A stretch of DNA of 64,000 bases from NCBI RefSeq assembly GCF_000633355.1, contig NZ_AYMQ01000013.1, positions 1 to 64,000 of the forward strand, given 5' to 3'. This document shows, one piece after another, positions 30,393 through 38,604 of the stretch (its first letter is position 1; every line of letters begins with the position of its first letter). The translations under genes and the position numbers were made by a program. The notes under the pieces are model-generated. The model did no database searches. It was given only the letters and a program-made list of their open reading frames with translations, and was not told where the DNA came from. The stretch comes from Serratia sp. H1w (lineage in GTDB: Bacteria > Pseudomonadota > Gammaproteobacteria > Enterobacterales > Enterobacteriaceae).

Positions 30393-30424
30393 AGGAGCGT
30401 GGCGTAGGCTGCGCTCCTTTTTTA
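30393..30424 (+). terminator. Rho-independent terminator after speA
   Basis: Stem AGGAGCG with CGCTCCT around a GC-rich loop, followed by a run of T. It lies 20 bp after the speA stop. Confidence 0.8.
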
Positions 30425-30451
30425 TTTCCCCGTATCCCATCCCCGCCTGAT

Positions 30452-30475
30452 GTAGGGGCACTGCATGCTGCGCCC
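30452..30475. repeat. REP-like palindrome after speA
   Basis: GTAGGGGCAC...TGCTGCGCCC, the same family as 9763-9787 with one base change. It lies between the speA terminator and the msrB promoter. Confidence 0.7.
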
Positions 30476-30583
30476 GTTAGCACCGTTTTCCCAGTTATCA
30501 CAAATTTGTGAACTCTCCGTGAGGATTTGGTCAGAATTTTTCCGCTAAGTTGTCATCATCGGTCGATAGCACCAGAGGTAACG

Positions 30584-31081
30584 ATGATGATCAACAGACG
30601 GCATTTTATTCTGAGCGGTGGGGCGATTTCTGTTGCCTACGCCGTGGGCCTGCTGCCCACACTCTTTCCTCGTTCGGCGTTGGCGGAGTCATTTGCCATC
30701 AGCTATACCGAAGAGCAATGGCGGCAACGGCTTTCAGCCAGCCAATATGCGGTTTTGCGAGAGGAGGGGACGGAACCGCCTTACAGCAGTCCGCTTAACG
30801 ATGAGCATCGTGCTGGTCAGTTTTCCTGTGCAGGTTGCGATCTGGCGCTTTTTTCTTCCCGTACCAAGTTTGACAGCCACACCGGTTGGCCCAGCTTCTG
30901 GCAACCGCTTGAGCAGGCAGTGGCTACGCGTAAGGACCGAACGTTAGGCATGCTGCGAGAAGAGGTACATTGCAGCCGCTGCGGCGGTCATCTGGGGCAT
31001 GTGTTTGACGATGGTCCACCACCGACAGGCCTTCGCTATTGCATGAATGGTTTAGCCATGATCTTTACGCCACAGCAGTGA
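30584..31081 (+). CDS. msrB: Tat-exported methionine sulfoxide reductase B
   Basis: Reduces methionine-R-sulfoxide, here probably in the periplasm. The 165-aa product starts MMINRRHFILSGG, a twin-arginine signal, with cleavage near ALA/ES at about residue 34. The MsrB core follows: CAGCDL and CSRCGGH zinc cysteines, HTGWPSFW, GHVFDDGP and the catalytic Cys in RYCMNGLAM. The start ATG 30584 follows AGAGGTAACG; the next ATG is three bases later. The residue after catalytic Cys differs from the usual RYCINS. Paired with an exported MsrA eight bases downstream. Confidence 0.88.
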   Translation: MMINRRHFILSGGAISVAYAVGLLPTLFPRSALAESFAISYTEEQWRQRLSASQYAVLREEGTEPPYSSPLNDEHRAGQFSCAGCDLALFSSRTKFDSHTGWPSFWQPLEQAVATRKDRTLGMLREEVHCSRCGGHLGHVFDDGPPPTGLRYCMNGLAMIFTPQQ

Positions 31082-31089
31082 GGGATAAG

Positions 31090-31812
31090 ATGAGAAACGT
31101 AGATAAAGCGATGTCATCGCTACGCAAGTGCGGAATATGGGGCGTGGCATTGGTTGCCGCCGTGTTCTGTTTGCAAAGCGTTGCCTGGCCACTCAGCGAT
31201 GTGGAAACAGCGGTAGCGATCCCTGCACCGGCAAAAGATGAAGCGCCGACGGCATCACACACGGAAACCGCGATATTTGCTGGCGGGTGTTTCTGGGGCG
31301 TACAAGGGGTGTTCCAACATGTTAAAGGGGTGACTAACGCGGTATCGGGTTATACCGGTGGTGCGGCGCAAACGGCCACTTACGATAGCGTGAGTGGGGG
31401 CAATACCGGCCACGCGGAATCCGTACAGGTCACTTTTGATCCCCAGCAGATCTCTTATGGCCAACTGCTGCAAATCTACTTTTCGGTGGCTCATAACCCA
31501 ACGGAATTGAATCGTCAGGGGCCAGACAGCGGCACGCAATACCGCTCTGCGATTTTCCCGTTAACGGCCTCGCAACAGCAGGTCGCCCAAGCTTATATTG
31601 CTCAACTGAATGCCAGTAAACGCTTTGCCAAACCACTGGCTACCACCCTTGAGGACAACGGGCACTTTTATCCTGCTGAAGCTTATCACCAAAACTATCT
31701 CACCCTTAATCCGGAACAACCCTATATCGTGGTGAATGATTTACCGAAGATAAAACAGTTACAGCAACTGTTTCCAACGCAATATCGTGCAGAACCCGTC
31801 TTGGTTAAATAA
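31090..31812 (+). CDS. msrA: Exported methionine sulfoxide reductase A
   Basis: Reduces methionine-S-sulfoxide. The 240-aa protein has an N-terminal hydrophobic segment (about residues 14-33) serving as a signal or anchor, a short linker rich in Ala and Pro, then the MsrA domain with catalytic GGCFWG near residue 62, SVSGGNTGHAE and the C-terminal EAYHQNYL. With the MsrB partner immediately upstream, both stereoisomers would be handled outside the cytoplasm. A recycling reductant (thioredoxin-like or DsbD-type) is not encoded nearby. Confidence 0.87.
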   Translation: MRNVDKAMSSLRKCGIWGVALVAAVFCLQSVAWPLSDVETAVAIPAPAKDEAPTASHTETAIFAGGCFWGVQGVFQHVKGVTNAVSGYTGGAAQTATYDSVSGGNTGHAESVQVTFDPQQISYGQLLQIYFSVAHNPTELNRQGPDSGTQYRSAIFPLTASQQQVAQAYIAQLNASKRFAKPLATTLEDNGHFYPAEAYHQNYLTLNPEQPYIVVNDLPKIKQLQQLFPTQYRAEPVLVK

Positions 31813-32078
31813 CCTGTTCCCCTGTTACTGCGCACGATAGTTATTAATTATTTGTGTTACCTATATTAGGCTGCCTCAGCGAGGTGGCCTTTACTTATTT
31901 AGTTAACGTTATGATGTAATTAATAATTATTGGCTGTGCAGTTGAGTTGTCAGATTTATTTTGATAAGTTTTTCAGGCTATAAAAAACGCCGTTAGCAAA
32001 TCAATACGGTCTCACTAGTGAATGAATAACGAAGAATAAAAATTCGGTTGGCAATCATGGAAGGTATACCGGTTGGTT
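31813..32078. other. msrA-hlyD gap with terminator, no peptide gene found
   Basis: An imperfect hairpin (AGGCTGCCTC at 31868-31877 with GAGGTGGCCT at 31881-31890) followed by TTTACTTATTT probably ends msrBA. The rest is AT-rich and likely holds the promoter of the exporter genes. I read it on both strands for a double-glycine leader peptide, the expected exporter substrate, and found none; only a 10-codon frame at 32057-32089 overlaps the start of the next gene. Confidence 0.5.
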
Positions 32079-33347
32079 ATGCAGCATAGTTCCCATCGCC
32101 TCTACCGTCAGGCATATTTTACCGCTCAGGCTACGCGGGCCGAAGGGGGGATCTTGATTTCCCCCAACCCGAATATGACGCTGTATGCCTGCGCCAGCGT
32201 ACTCTTGGTGGCTGCATTGATCGCTTTTTTAATTGGCGGTGAATATACCCGTAAGGCACGTCTGGAAGGCGTCGTGATGCCTTCTACCGGGGTTGTTAAG
32301 GTCGTTGCGCGTACGCAAGGGCGGGTTGAAGCCTTGCTGATTAAGGAAGGCGATGAGGTGACGGCCGGCCAACTACTTTATCGGTTGAGCGGTGAGCGTT
32401 ATGACGGCAAGGGTATGGCCACTTTGGCGATGCTGAAAAACTCCCTGGTGCAGCAGTATCAGATGTTGGTACAGCAACAGCATCAGGAAACTGTCGCCAA
32501 TACCCTGCAGCTACAGGGACTAAGCCTGCGGGCTGAACAACTGAAAGATGAGCTGCGCAGCGCCGATGAAGCACTGAAACTGATGCTGCGTCAGGCGATG
32601 TTGACCCGCTCGATGATGGAGCGCTATCAACGCCTGGTCCGGCAGAAGTATGTTTCCGAGCTTGAGTTTCAGCAAAAGCAGGTCGAACTGGCCGCCGTGG
32701 AAGGCTATGTCGAAAACCAGCGGCAGGTACAGCAACGTCTGAAGCGTGAGTTGACCGCGGTTGAAACGGATCGGGGCAGCTTGTTGCAGCAGGGGCAAAG
32801 CCGCCGGGCGGAGCTGGATCGGCTACTGCAAGGGATCCGTCAGCAACAGATAGAGCTGCAATCGCAGGAAGAAAGCACGCTGGCCGCCCCGGTGGCAGGG
32901 CGTATAGCCGCGGTGCTGGTCAAGGCTGGGCAAACGGTCAACCAGAATGAGCTACTGCTAACGCTGGTGCCGCAGGCGGCCCAATTGCAGATTGAACTGT
33001 ATGCGCCGAGTAAGTCGGTGGGATTTATCAAGCCTCATCAGCGGGTCGGGTTGCGTTTCGCGGCCTATCCCTATGAGAAATTTGGCGTGCAGTATGGGAC
33101 GACGCGCGAAGTGACCCGCATCAGCCTTAGCCCGACCGATGTCATGCCGCATAACCCGGTGGTATGGAAAGAAAATGAGGGCCATTACCGGGTGATTGTC
33201 GTACCGGATAAACCCAGCGTCACCGTGTATGGCCGTCAGGAATTACTGCGTACCGGGATGGTGGTGGCCGCAGATATCGAACTGGACAAGCGGCGGCTGT
33301 ACGAATGGCTGCTGGAACCGTTATGGAGCCTGCAAGGAAAAATTTAG
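32079..33347 (+). CDS. HlyD/CvaA-type membrane fusion protein
   Basis: Periplasmic adaptor of a type I peptide or protein export system. About 422 aa, with one membrane segment near residues 33-54, a lipoyl-like half-motif (RVEALLIKEGDEVTAGQLL), a long Gln-rich coiled coil over about 105-275, a second lipoyl half (LAAPVAGRIAAVLVKAGQTV) and a beta-barrel domain. Resembles CvaA of the colicin V system. ATG 32079 is used; a TTG two codons earlier (32073) has better spacing from AAGG and is possible. Three bases separate it from the exporter gene. No TolC-like gene is nearby. Confidence 0.85.
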   Translation: MQHSSHRLYRQAYFTAQATRAEGGILISPNPNMTLYACASVLLVAALIAFLIGGEYTRKARLEGVVMPSTGVVKVVARTQGRVEALLIKEGDEVTAGQLLYRLSGERYDGKGMATLAMLKNSLVQQYQMLVQQQHQETVANTLQLQGLSLRAEQLKDELRSADEALKLMLRQAMLTRSMMERYQRLVRQKYVSELEFQQKQVELAAVEGYVENQRQVQQRLKRELTAVETDRGSLLQQGQSRRAELDRLLQGIRQQQIELQSQEESTLAAPVAGRIAAVLVKAGQTVNQNELLLTLVPQAAQLQIELYAPSKSVGFIKPHQRVGLRFAAYPYEKFGVQYGTTREVTRISLSPTDVMPHNPVVWKENEGHYRVIVVPDKPSVTVYGRQELLRTGMVVAADIELDKRRLYEWLLEPLWSLQGKI

Positions 33348-33349
33348 CC

Positions 33350-35500
33350 ATGGAATGGACCGAACATCTGCAGCTGAATTTGCATTGGCACCGCCGCTTG
33401 CCGTTGATCCGCCAAACCGAGTCGGCGGAATGTGGCGTGGCTTGCCTGGCAATGGTCGCCGGTTGGCACGGTTACCGTATTGACCTCCCCAGTCTGCGGG
33501 CAAGATTCAACGTATCAACGCAAGGCATGACATTCGTGCACCTGATGGAGAGCGCTCAGATCCTGAAACTGACCGGGCGTGCGGTACGTTTAGAGTTGGA
33601 AGAACTCGACCAACTGGCCGTACCCTGCATTCTGCACTGGGATCTCAACCACTTTGTGGTGCTTAAACGGGTCCGGGGTAATGACATCGAATTACACGAT
33701 CCGGCCCGTGGGGCGGTGAAAATGTCGTTGGTACAGGCTAACCGCCACTTTACCGGGGTCGCGCTGGAACTGACGCCAACCCATGATTTTGAACAGCGTG
33801 ATGAGCGCCAGAAAGTACGGCTGAGTGAATTGGTCGGCAAGACGGTAGGGTTGAAGGCCGCGTTGGCGCGTATTTTCTGTTTTGCTCTGGCGTTGGAAGT
33901 GCTGGCGCTGCTGAGCCCGTTGATCAATCAGATCGTGATCGATGAAGTTCTGGTCGCGTTGGATGACAGCCTGCTGGTGCTGATTGTTATTGCCATGTTG
34001 TTGATGAGTGCCACCCAGACGCTGATTGGGTTGGCCCGGCAATGGGCCACCATCACCATGGCCGTCAATTTCAATATGCAGTGGACGGCCAACGTGTTCC
34101 ACCACCTGCTGCGCCTGCCGATTGACTGGTTTGAAAAGCGTGACATTGGCAATATCAGCGCCAAGTTTGATGCGGTCGATACCATTCAGGATACGCTCAC
34201 CACCAGTATCCTGGAGGCTCTGCTGGACGTATTGCTGGTGGTTGGCACCTTGGGCATGATGCTGCTCTACAGCGTGTCGCTGTCTATGCTGGCGCTGGGG
34301 GCGGCACTGATTTACGGCTTATTGCGTGTGCTATGGTTTCGAACCTTGCGCCGGGCGGCAGAGGATAGTTGGACGGCAGGAACTCTGGAATCAAGCCACT
34401 TTCTGGAAACGTTGCATGGCATGCTCAGCCTGCGGGTTAATGGGGCGTTGGCCCAGCGGGAGTCGGCCTGGCGCAACCTGAATATCGCCAGGCGTAATAG
34501 CCAACTGCGTGAGAATAAGCTGGCCATCGGCTATGACATCATTAATCAGGTTATTGGTAGCCTGGTGGGCGCGGCGGTGCTGTGGTTTGGTGCCAATGCG
34601 GTATTGTCTGGCTCATTCTCCATCGGCATGCTGGTGGCGTATATGTCGTTTCAAGGGCGCTTTTCCGCCAGTATCAATGGCCTGATCGATAAGGTGTTTG
34701 CCTGGCGAATGTTGGATGTCTATAACGAACGGCTGGCAGATATTGTGCTGACGCCGAAGGAGGGCGGTGCTCAGGCAACTGAATCTCTTGGAGTAGTTTT
34801 CCCTGAGCAAAGAGAGGATCGCCCGGTCGTGGAACTGGAAAATATCGTTTTCAGCTATGGTCAGGGAACTAACACTATCCTGGCTGGTGCGGTGTTACGT
34901 ATCATGCGGGGGGAGGTTGTCGCGCTGGTAGGCCGCTCTGGCTGCGGGAAAACCACTTTGGCGAAGATCTTGCTGGGGTTATATCAGCCATCGGCCGGAC
35001 GACTGCGGGTGTTTGGCATTGAACATCATCACGCGGGATATGGGCAGGTTCGCCAAATGATCGGTGCGGTGATGCAGGAGGATCGGCTATTCCGTGGATC
35101 AATACTCGACAACATCACCTTTTTCTCCCAGCACAGCGATCTGGATTGGGCGCAACACTGTGCTCAGTTGGCACAGTTGCATGAGGATATCATCGTGTTA
35201 CCTATGGGCTACCAGACGCTGATTGGGGAAATGGGGAATTCGCTGTCGGGGGGACAAAAGCAGCGGCTGCTGTTGGCGCGGGCATTATATAAACGCCCAC
35301 GCTTACTGATCCTGGACGAAGCCACCAGCCATCTTGATGTCACTAATGAAATCCTGATCAGCAGCACCTTGCGCAATCTGGGCTTAACTATCCTGCTGAT
35401 CGCTCACCGGCCAGAGACGATCGCCTCTGCCGATCGCATCGTCGAACTTGACGCGGGTAGACTGGTCGCATCTGCTGATGACAGGCACCTTGAAGAGTGA
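33350..35500 (+). CDS. Peptidase-containing ABC exporter (C39, CvaB/RaxB type)
   Basis: Bacteriocin-type exporter that removes a double-glycine leader while exporting its substrate. The 716-aa protein has an intact N-terminal C39 peptidase: Q22, C28 in ECGVACLAM, H101 in HWDLNHFVVL and D117 in LHDPARG. A six-helix membrane domain (about 150-450) and an ATPase follow, with GRSGCGKTT near 528, LSGGQKQR near 635 and LLILDEATSHLD. The catalytic Cys separates it from HlyB-type exporters, where it is missing. The substrate is not encoded next to it. Confidence 0.9.
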   Translation: MEWTEHLQLNLHWHRRLPLIRQTESAECGVACLAMVAGWHGYRIDLPSLRARFNVSTQGMTFVHLMESAQILKLTGRAVRLELEELDQLAVPCILHWDLNHFVVLKRVRGNDIELHDPARGAVKMSLVQANRHFTGVALELTPTHDFEQRDERQKVRLSELVGKTVGLKAALARIFCFALALEVLALLSPLINQIVIDEVLVALDDSLLVLIVIAMLLMSATQTLIGLARQWATITMAVNFNMQWTANVFHHLLRLPIDWFEKRDIGNISAKFDAVDTIQDTLTTSILEALLDVLLVVGTLGMMLLYSVSLSMLALGAALIYGLLRVLWFRTLRRAAEDSWTAGTLESSHFLETLHGMLSLRVNGALAQRESAWRNLNIARRNSQLRENKLAIGYDIINQVIGSLVGAAVLWFGANAVLSGSFSIGMLVAYMSFQGRFSASINGLIDKVFAWRMLDVYNERLADIVLTPKEGGAQATESLGVVFPEQREDRPVVELENIVFSYGQGTNTILAGAVLRIMRGEVVALVGRSGCGKTTLAKILLGLYQPSAGRLRVFGIEHHHAGYGQVRQMIGAVMQEDRLFRGSILDNITFFSQHSDLDWAQHCAQLAQLHEDIIVLPMGYQTLIGEMGNSLSGGQKQRLLLARALYKRPRLLILDEATSHLDVTNEILISSTLRNLGLTILLIAHRPETIASADRIVELDAGRLVASADDRHLEE

Positions 35501-35543
35501 ACCAAATGCGGCGATAATCTACCCATTGAAACAGACATCGAAT

Positions 35544-35589
35544 AAATCCCTTTCTCGTCGGGCTAACGACGCGGGAGGGATTTTTTTTT
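35544..35589 (+). terminator. Rho-independent terminator before speB
   Basis: AATCCCT pairs with AGGGATT and an inner CGTCG pairs with CGACG; nine or more T follow. Ends the exporter operon, making speB a separate transcript. Confidence 0.85.
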
Positions 35590-35642
35590 GCTACCGCCCA
35601 AGCGTCCGGCTACGGGCGAACCGTTGAAAAATGAGGGTAAAT

Positions 35643-36563
35643 ATGAGTACCTTAGGCCATCAGCCCGATAATTCCTTAGTGTCCAACGCCTTTGGTTTCC
35701 TGCGCTTTCCGCTGAACTTTATGCCTTACGACAGCGATGCAGAGTGGGTGATCACCGGTGTTCCCTTCGATATGGCGACCTCTGGCCGTGCCGGTGGGCG
35801 TCACGGTCCTGCCGCTATCCGCCAGGTCTCTACCAATCTGGCCTGGGAAGGGGCGCGTTGGCCGTGGGGCTTTGATCTGCGCGAACGCCTGAACGTGGTC
35901 GATTGTGGTGACGTCGTATTCAACTTTGGCGACGCCCAGGATATGAGCGACAAGCTGCAGGCGCACGCAGAAAAACTGCTGGCAGCCGGTAAGCGCATGC
36001 TCTCTTTCGGCGGCGATCACTTTGTTACGCTGCCGCTGTTGCGCGCGCATGCCAAACATTTTGGTAAAATGGCACTGGTGCATTTCGATGCCCATACCGA
36101 TACCTACGCCAACGGCAGCCAGTTTGACCACGGCACCATGTTCTTCCATGCGCCGAACGAAGGCCTGATCGATCCAAACCATTCCGTGCAGATCGGGATC
36201 CGTACCGAGTTCGATCGTGACAACGGCTTCACCGTGCTGGATGCTGCCCAGGTCAACGATCGTGGTGTGGACGATCTGCTGACGCAGATCAAACAGATCG
36301 TCGGCGATATGCCAGTTTATCTGACCTTTGATATCGACTGCCTGGATCCGGCTTTCGCTCCTGGTACCGGCACCCCGGTGATCGGCGGCCTGACCTCCGG
36401 TCGTGCGCTGAAACTGGTGCGTGGCATGCAGTCGCTGAACATCGTCGGCATGGATGTGGTAGAAGTGGCTCCGGCATACGACCAGTCAGAGATCACTGCG
36501 CTGGCCGCAGCGACGCTAGGTCTGGAAATGCTGTATCTACAAGCTGCGAAAAAGCAGGCTTAA
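35643..36563 (+). CDS. speB: Agmatinase
   Basis: Hydrolyses agmatine to putrescine and urea, completing the arginine decarboxylase route begun by SpeA. 306 aa, equal to E. coli SpeB. Binuclear manganese ligands are in GGDHFVT (about 124-130), HFDAHTDTY (about 149-157) and [12 protein letters not shown] (about 230-241). Start MSTLGHQ at 35643 follows GAGGG; four upstream codons have no family support. In E. coli speA and speB are adjacent; here two exported Msr genes and a two-gene exporter lie between them. Confidence 0.97.
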   Translation: MSTLGHQPDNSLVSNAFGFLRFPLNFMPYDSDAEWVITGVPFDMATSGRAGGRHGPAAIRQVSTNLAWEGARWPWGFDLRERLNVVDCGDVVFNFGDAQDMSDKLQAHAEKLLAAGKRMLSFGGDHFVTLPLLRAHAKHFGKMALVHFDAHTDTYANGSQFDHGTMFFHAPNEGLIDPNHSVQIGIRTEFDRDNGFTVLDAAQVNDRGVDDLLTQIKQIVGDMPVYLTFDIDCLDPAFAPGTGTPVIGGLTSGRALKLVRGMQSLNIVGMDVVEVAPAYDQSEITALAAATLGLEMLYLQAAKKQA

Positions 36564-36580
36564 ACCTTAAAAAGCCAGAC

Positions 36581-36620
36581 GTAGGGGCGCTGCATGCTGC
36601 GCCCGTCCAGAGCCCCTACA
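36581..36620. repeat. REP-like palindrome after speB, extended form
   Basis: GTAGGGGCGC...TGCTGCGCCC followed by AGCCCCTAC, which pairs with the first GTAGGGGC, giving a larger cruciform than the other copies. It lies 18 bp after the speB stop. Confidence 0.75.
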
Positions 36621-36660
36621 TGACGAGCCTTTAAAGTAATTTCGCGTTTACGGAGGAACC

Positions 36661-37527
36661 GTGCTGACTGAATCATCTATACGCCTCAACAAATATATTA
36701 GCGAAAGCGGCATTTGTTCACGCCGTGATGCCGATCGTTATATCGAACAGGGTAATGTCTTTATCAATGGTAAGCGTGCAGGGCTTGGCGATCGGGTTTC
36801 CTCAGGGGACGTCGTCAAGGTTAACGGGCAACTTATCGAACCACGTAATGAAGACAACCTGATCTTTATCGCGCTGAACAAGCCGGTCGGTATCGTCAGC
36901 ACCACGGAAGACGGCGAGAAAGACAATATTGTCGATTTCGTCAACCACAGCACCCGCGTCTTCCCGATCGGGCGGTTGGATAAAGACTCTCAAGGGTTGA
37001 TCTTCCTGACCAACCACGGCGATCTGGTCAACAAGATCCTGCGTGCCGGTAACGATCACGAGAAAGAATACCTGGTTACGGTCAACAAGCCGGTGACTGA
37101 CGACTTTATCCGTGGTTTAGGTGCCGGAGTGCCGATGCTGGGCACGGTGACCAAAAAATGTAAGGTCAAGAAAGAAGCGCCTTTTGTGTTCCGTATTGTG
37201 TTGGTGCAGGGGCTTAACCGCCAGATCCGCCGCATGTGTGAACATTTTGGTTACGAGGTGACCAAGTTGGAGCGCACCCGTATCATGAACGTTGGCCTGT
37301 CTGGGCTGCCGTTAGGCGAATGGCGTGATTTGACGGACGACGAGTTGGTCGAGCTGTTTAAATTGATTGAAGACTCCTCCTCAGAAGCCAAACCGGCCAA
37401 GAAAGCCGCCAAACCTGCGGTGAAAAAACCGGCCAGCAGCGGGCAGAAAGCTGCGGATAAACCAAGCAGTAACGCCCCGGCGCGTAAGCGTTTTGCTCAA
37501 CCGGGACGTAAAAAGAAAGGGCGTTAA
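36661..37527 (+). CDS. rluF: 23S rRNA pseudouridine(2604) synthase
   Basis: Converts U2604 of 23S rRNA (and U35 of tRNA-Tyr in E. coli) to pseudouridine. 288 aa: an S4 domain ([21 protein letters not shown]), catalytic Asp in the [10 protein letters not shown] motif near residue 107, and [10 protein letters not shown] near 185, ending in a basic Ala/Lys-rich tail as in E. coli RluF. Start is GTG 36661 preceded by GGAGG. In E. coli rluF lies far away near lysC, so this location next to speB is different. Confidence 0.94.
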   Translation: MLTESSIRLNKYISESGICSRRDADRYIEQGNVFINGKRAGLGDRVSSGDVVKVNGQLIEPRNEDNLIFIALNKPVGIVSTTEDGEKDNIVDFVNHSTRVFPIGRLDKDSQGLIFLTNHGDLVNKILRAGNDHEKEYLVTVNKPVTDDFIRGLGAGVPMLGTVTKKCKVKKEAPFVFRIVLVQGLNRQIRRMCEHFGYEVTKLERTRIMNVGLSGLPLGEWRDLTDDELVELFKLIEDSSSEAKPAKKAAKPAVKKPASSGQKAADKPSSNAPARKRFAQPGRKKKGR

Positions 37528-37530
37528 GCT

Positions 37531-37724
37531 GCCCCTCACCCTAACCCTCTCCCACAGGAGAGGGATAGAATGTGCCACATGTTAACTAGTGCATTCGTGC
37601 TCGGCATTAATCCTGCTACATATCACCTCCGTACCTGAATCCGACTCCGGGCTAGCCCCCTCTCCCCGAATCCATGCTCATGAAATCCCTCATCTTTGCA
37701 TCGGGAGAGGGTTGGGATGAGGGG
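37531..37724. repeat. Composite intergenic repeat, copy C
   Basis: Opens with CCTCACCCTAACCCTCTCCC and closes with GGGAGAGGGTTGGGATGAGG, so the ends are inverted relative to each other. Interior segments GAATGTGCCACA and TGCTCATGAAAT match copies A and B. At 194 bp it is the longest of the four copies. It separates rluF from the catabolic cluster and starts four bases after the rluF stop. Confidence 0.75.
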
Positions 37725-37866
37725 AAACCATGACCGTCTCATTAATGCGCGCTAAGCCGGTTCCAGTCTCTTTTTCTTGGTTTCACCCCTAGTGCATTTT
37801 TTCGTGATCCACTCCGCAGTTGTAACTTTAAAATAACCAATAATTAACATTCTGCCCGTTGCTGAC

Positions 37867-37894
37867 TTGACGAAAGATTCGCCATACCTATAGT
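37867..37894 (+). promoter_or_regulatory. Candidate promoter of the catabolic cluster
   Basis: TTGACG (37867-37872) and TATAGT (37889-37894) are 16 bp apart. Transcription would begin near 37901, about 55 bp before the first gene and just before a perfect palindrome. Confidence 0.6.
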
Positions 37895-37917
37895 GACTGT
37901 ATTAAATAAGAAACTGA

Positions 37918-37933
37918 GTTTCATATATGAAAC
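37918..37933. promoter_or_regulatory. 16-bp palindromic operator candidate
   Basis: GTTTCATATATGAAAC is a perfect palindrome lying just downstream of the predicted transcription start. Position suits repression by the IclR-type regulator encoded within the cluster, but the assignment is inference. Confidence 0.55.
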
Positions 37934-37955
37934 AATCAGATAGAGGACAGAAGCA

Positions 37956-38273
37956 ATGAGCTGGAAGAACGTGTGCGAAGTGTCTCAGGTTAAAGAAGAT
38001 TTTCCTTTCTCCGCCAACGTTGAGGGAAAAGAGGTCGGCGTTTATTTGATCGACGGTCAATATTACGCGCTGGAAGACGTCTGCCCGCATGCCTATGCCT
38101 TGCTCAGCCAGGGGTTTGTTGATGACGGAAAAGTGGAATGTCCACTGCACGAAGCGGTGTTCGATGTGCGTAGCGGCCAATGCTTGCGCGAACCCGGTGG
38201 CCGTGATCTGCAAACCTACCCTACCCGGGTGATCGATAACCAAATCCAAATCACCTTTATCGCGGAGGAATAA
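37956..38273 (+). CDS. Rieske [2Fe-2S] ferredoxin of an aromatic oxygenase
   Basis: Carries electrons from a reductase to a ring-hydroxylating oxygenase. The 105-aa protein has the Rieske ligands C43-x-H45 (VCPHAY) and C62-x2-H65 (ECPLHEAVFDV), as in BphA3-type ferredoxins. The ATG at 37956 is preceded by AGAGGACAG. First gene of the catabolic cluster, two bases before the next gene. The reductase is probably the FAD protein at 42298-43509 and the oxygenase the protein at 38605-39648. Confidence 0.9.
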   Translation: MSWKNVCEVSQVKEDFPFSANVEGKEVGVYLIDGQYYALEDVCPHAYALLSQGFVDDGKVECPLHEAVFDVRSGQCLREPGGRDLQTYPTRVIDNQIQITFIAEE

Positions 38274-38275
38274 GC

Positions 38276-38584
38276 ATGCAGCACATTACCGATTTCAACC
38301 CTTGGCTGCCGGATACCCAACAGGTGATCCCGGCGCGTGAAGGCGGCAACGGCCAGATCCACCAACCTGGCCAGTTTCAGAATGTGATCTGGCAAACCCG
38401 GGCGCGCGTGCCGGACGGGTTTGAAAGCGCGCTGGTGGCCGCGCTGGAAGAGATCTTCGAACAGGGAGCGGAAGAGCTGGATCAGGTGGTTAGCGCGCTT
38501 AATCAGCGCCGCCTGTTCGATCGTAGCGGCCAGCCCTGGAATGAAGCCGCATTCCGCGAATTCCTACACGTTAACGGTTTCTGA
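38276..38584 (+). CDS. Small protein with a recombinase-like HTH segment
   Basis: A 102-aa protein of unknown role set between the ferredoxin and oxygenase genes. The C-terminal half (about residues 55-102) resembles the helix-turn-helix of large serine recombinases: SALNQRR, then GQPWNEAAFREFL, recalling the LNARG...W...TVRR pattern. It is too short to be a recombinase. Similar small proteins are annotated in aromatic-degradation clusters as recombinase-like HTH proteins; whether they bind DNA, or act as an oxygenase accessory factor, is not known. The family assignment is from memory. Confidence 0.75.
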   Translation: MQHITDFNPWLPDTQQVIPAREGGNGQIHQPGQFQNVIWQTRARVPDGFESALVAALEEIFEQGAEELDQVVSALNQRRLFDRSGQPWNEAAFREFLHVNGF

Positions 38585-38604
38585 GCCGCACAGGGAGAAG
38601 GACA

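Noticed and set aside
31813-32078. Possible double-glycine microcin gene next to the C39 exporter
   Set aside because: I read both strands of the gap and the 35501-35642 gap: only frames up to about 21 codons exist and none has a GG-type leader.
32840-33185. Minus-strand frames opposite the HlyD-like gene
   Set aside because: Shadow frames of a well-supported gene; composition follows the opposite strand codon pattern.
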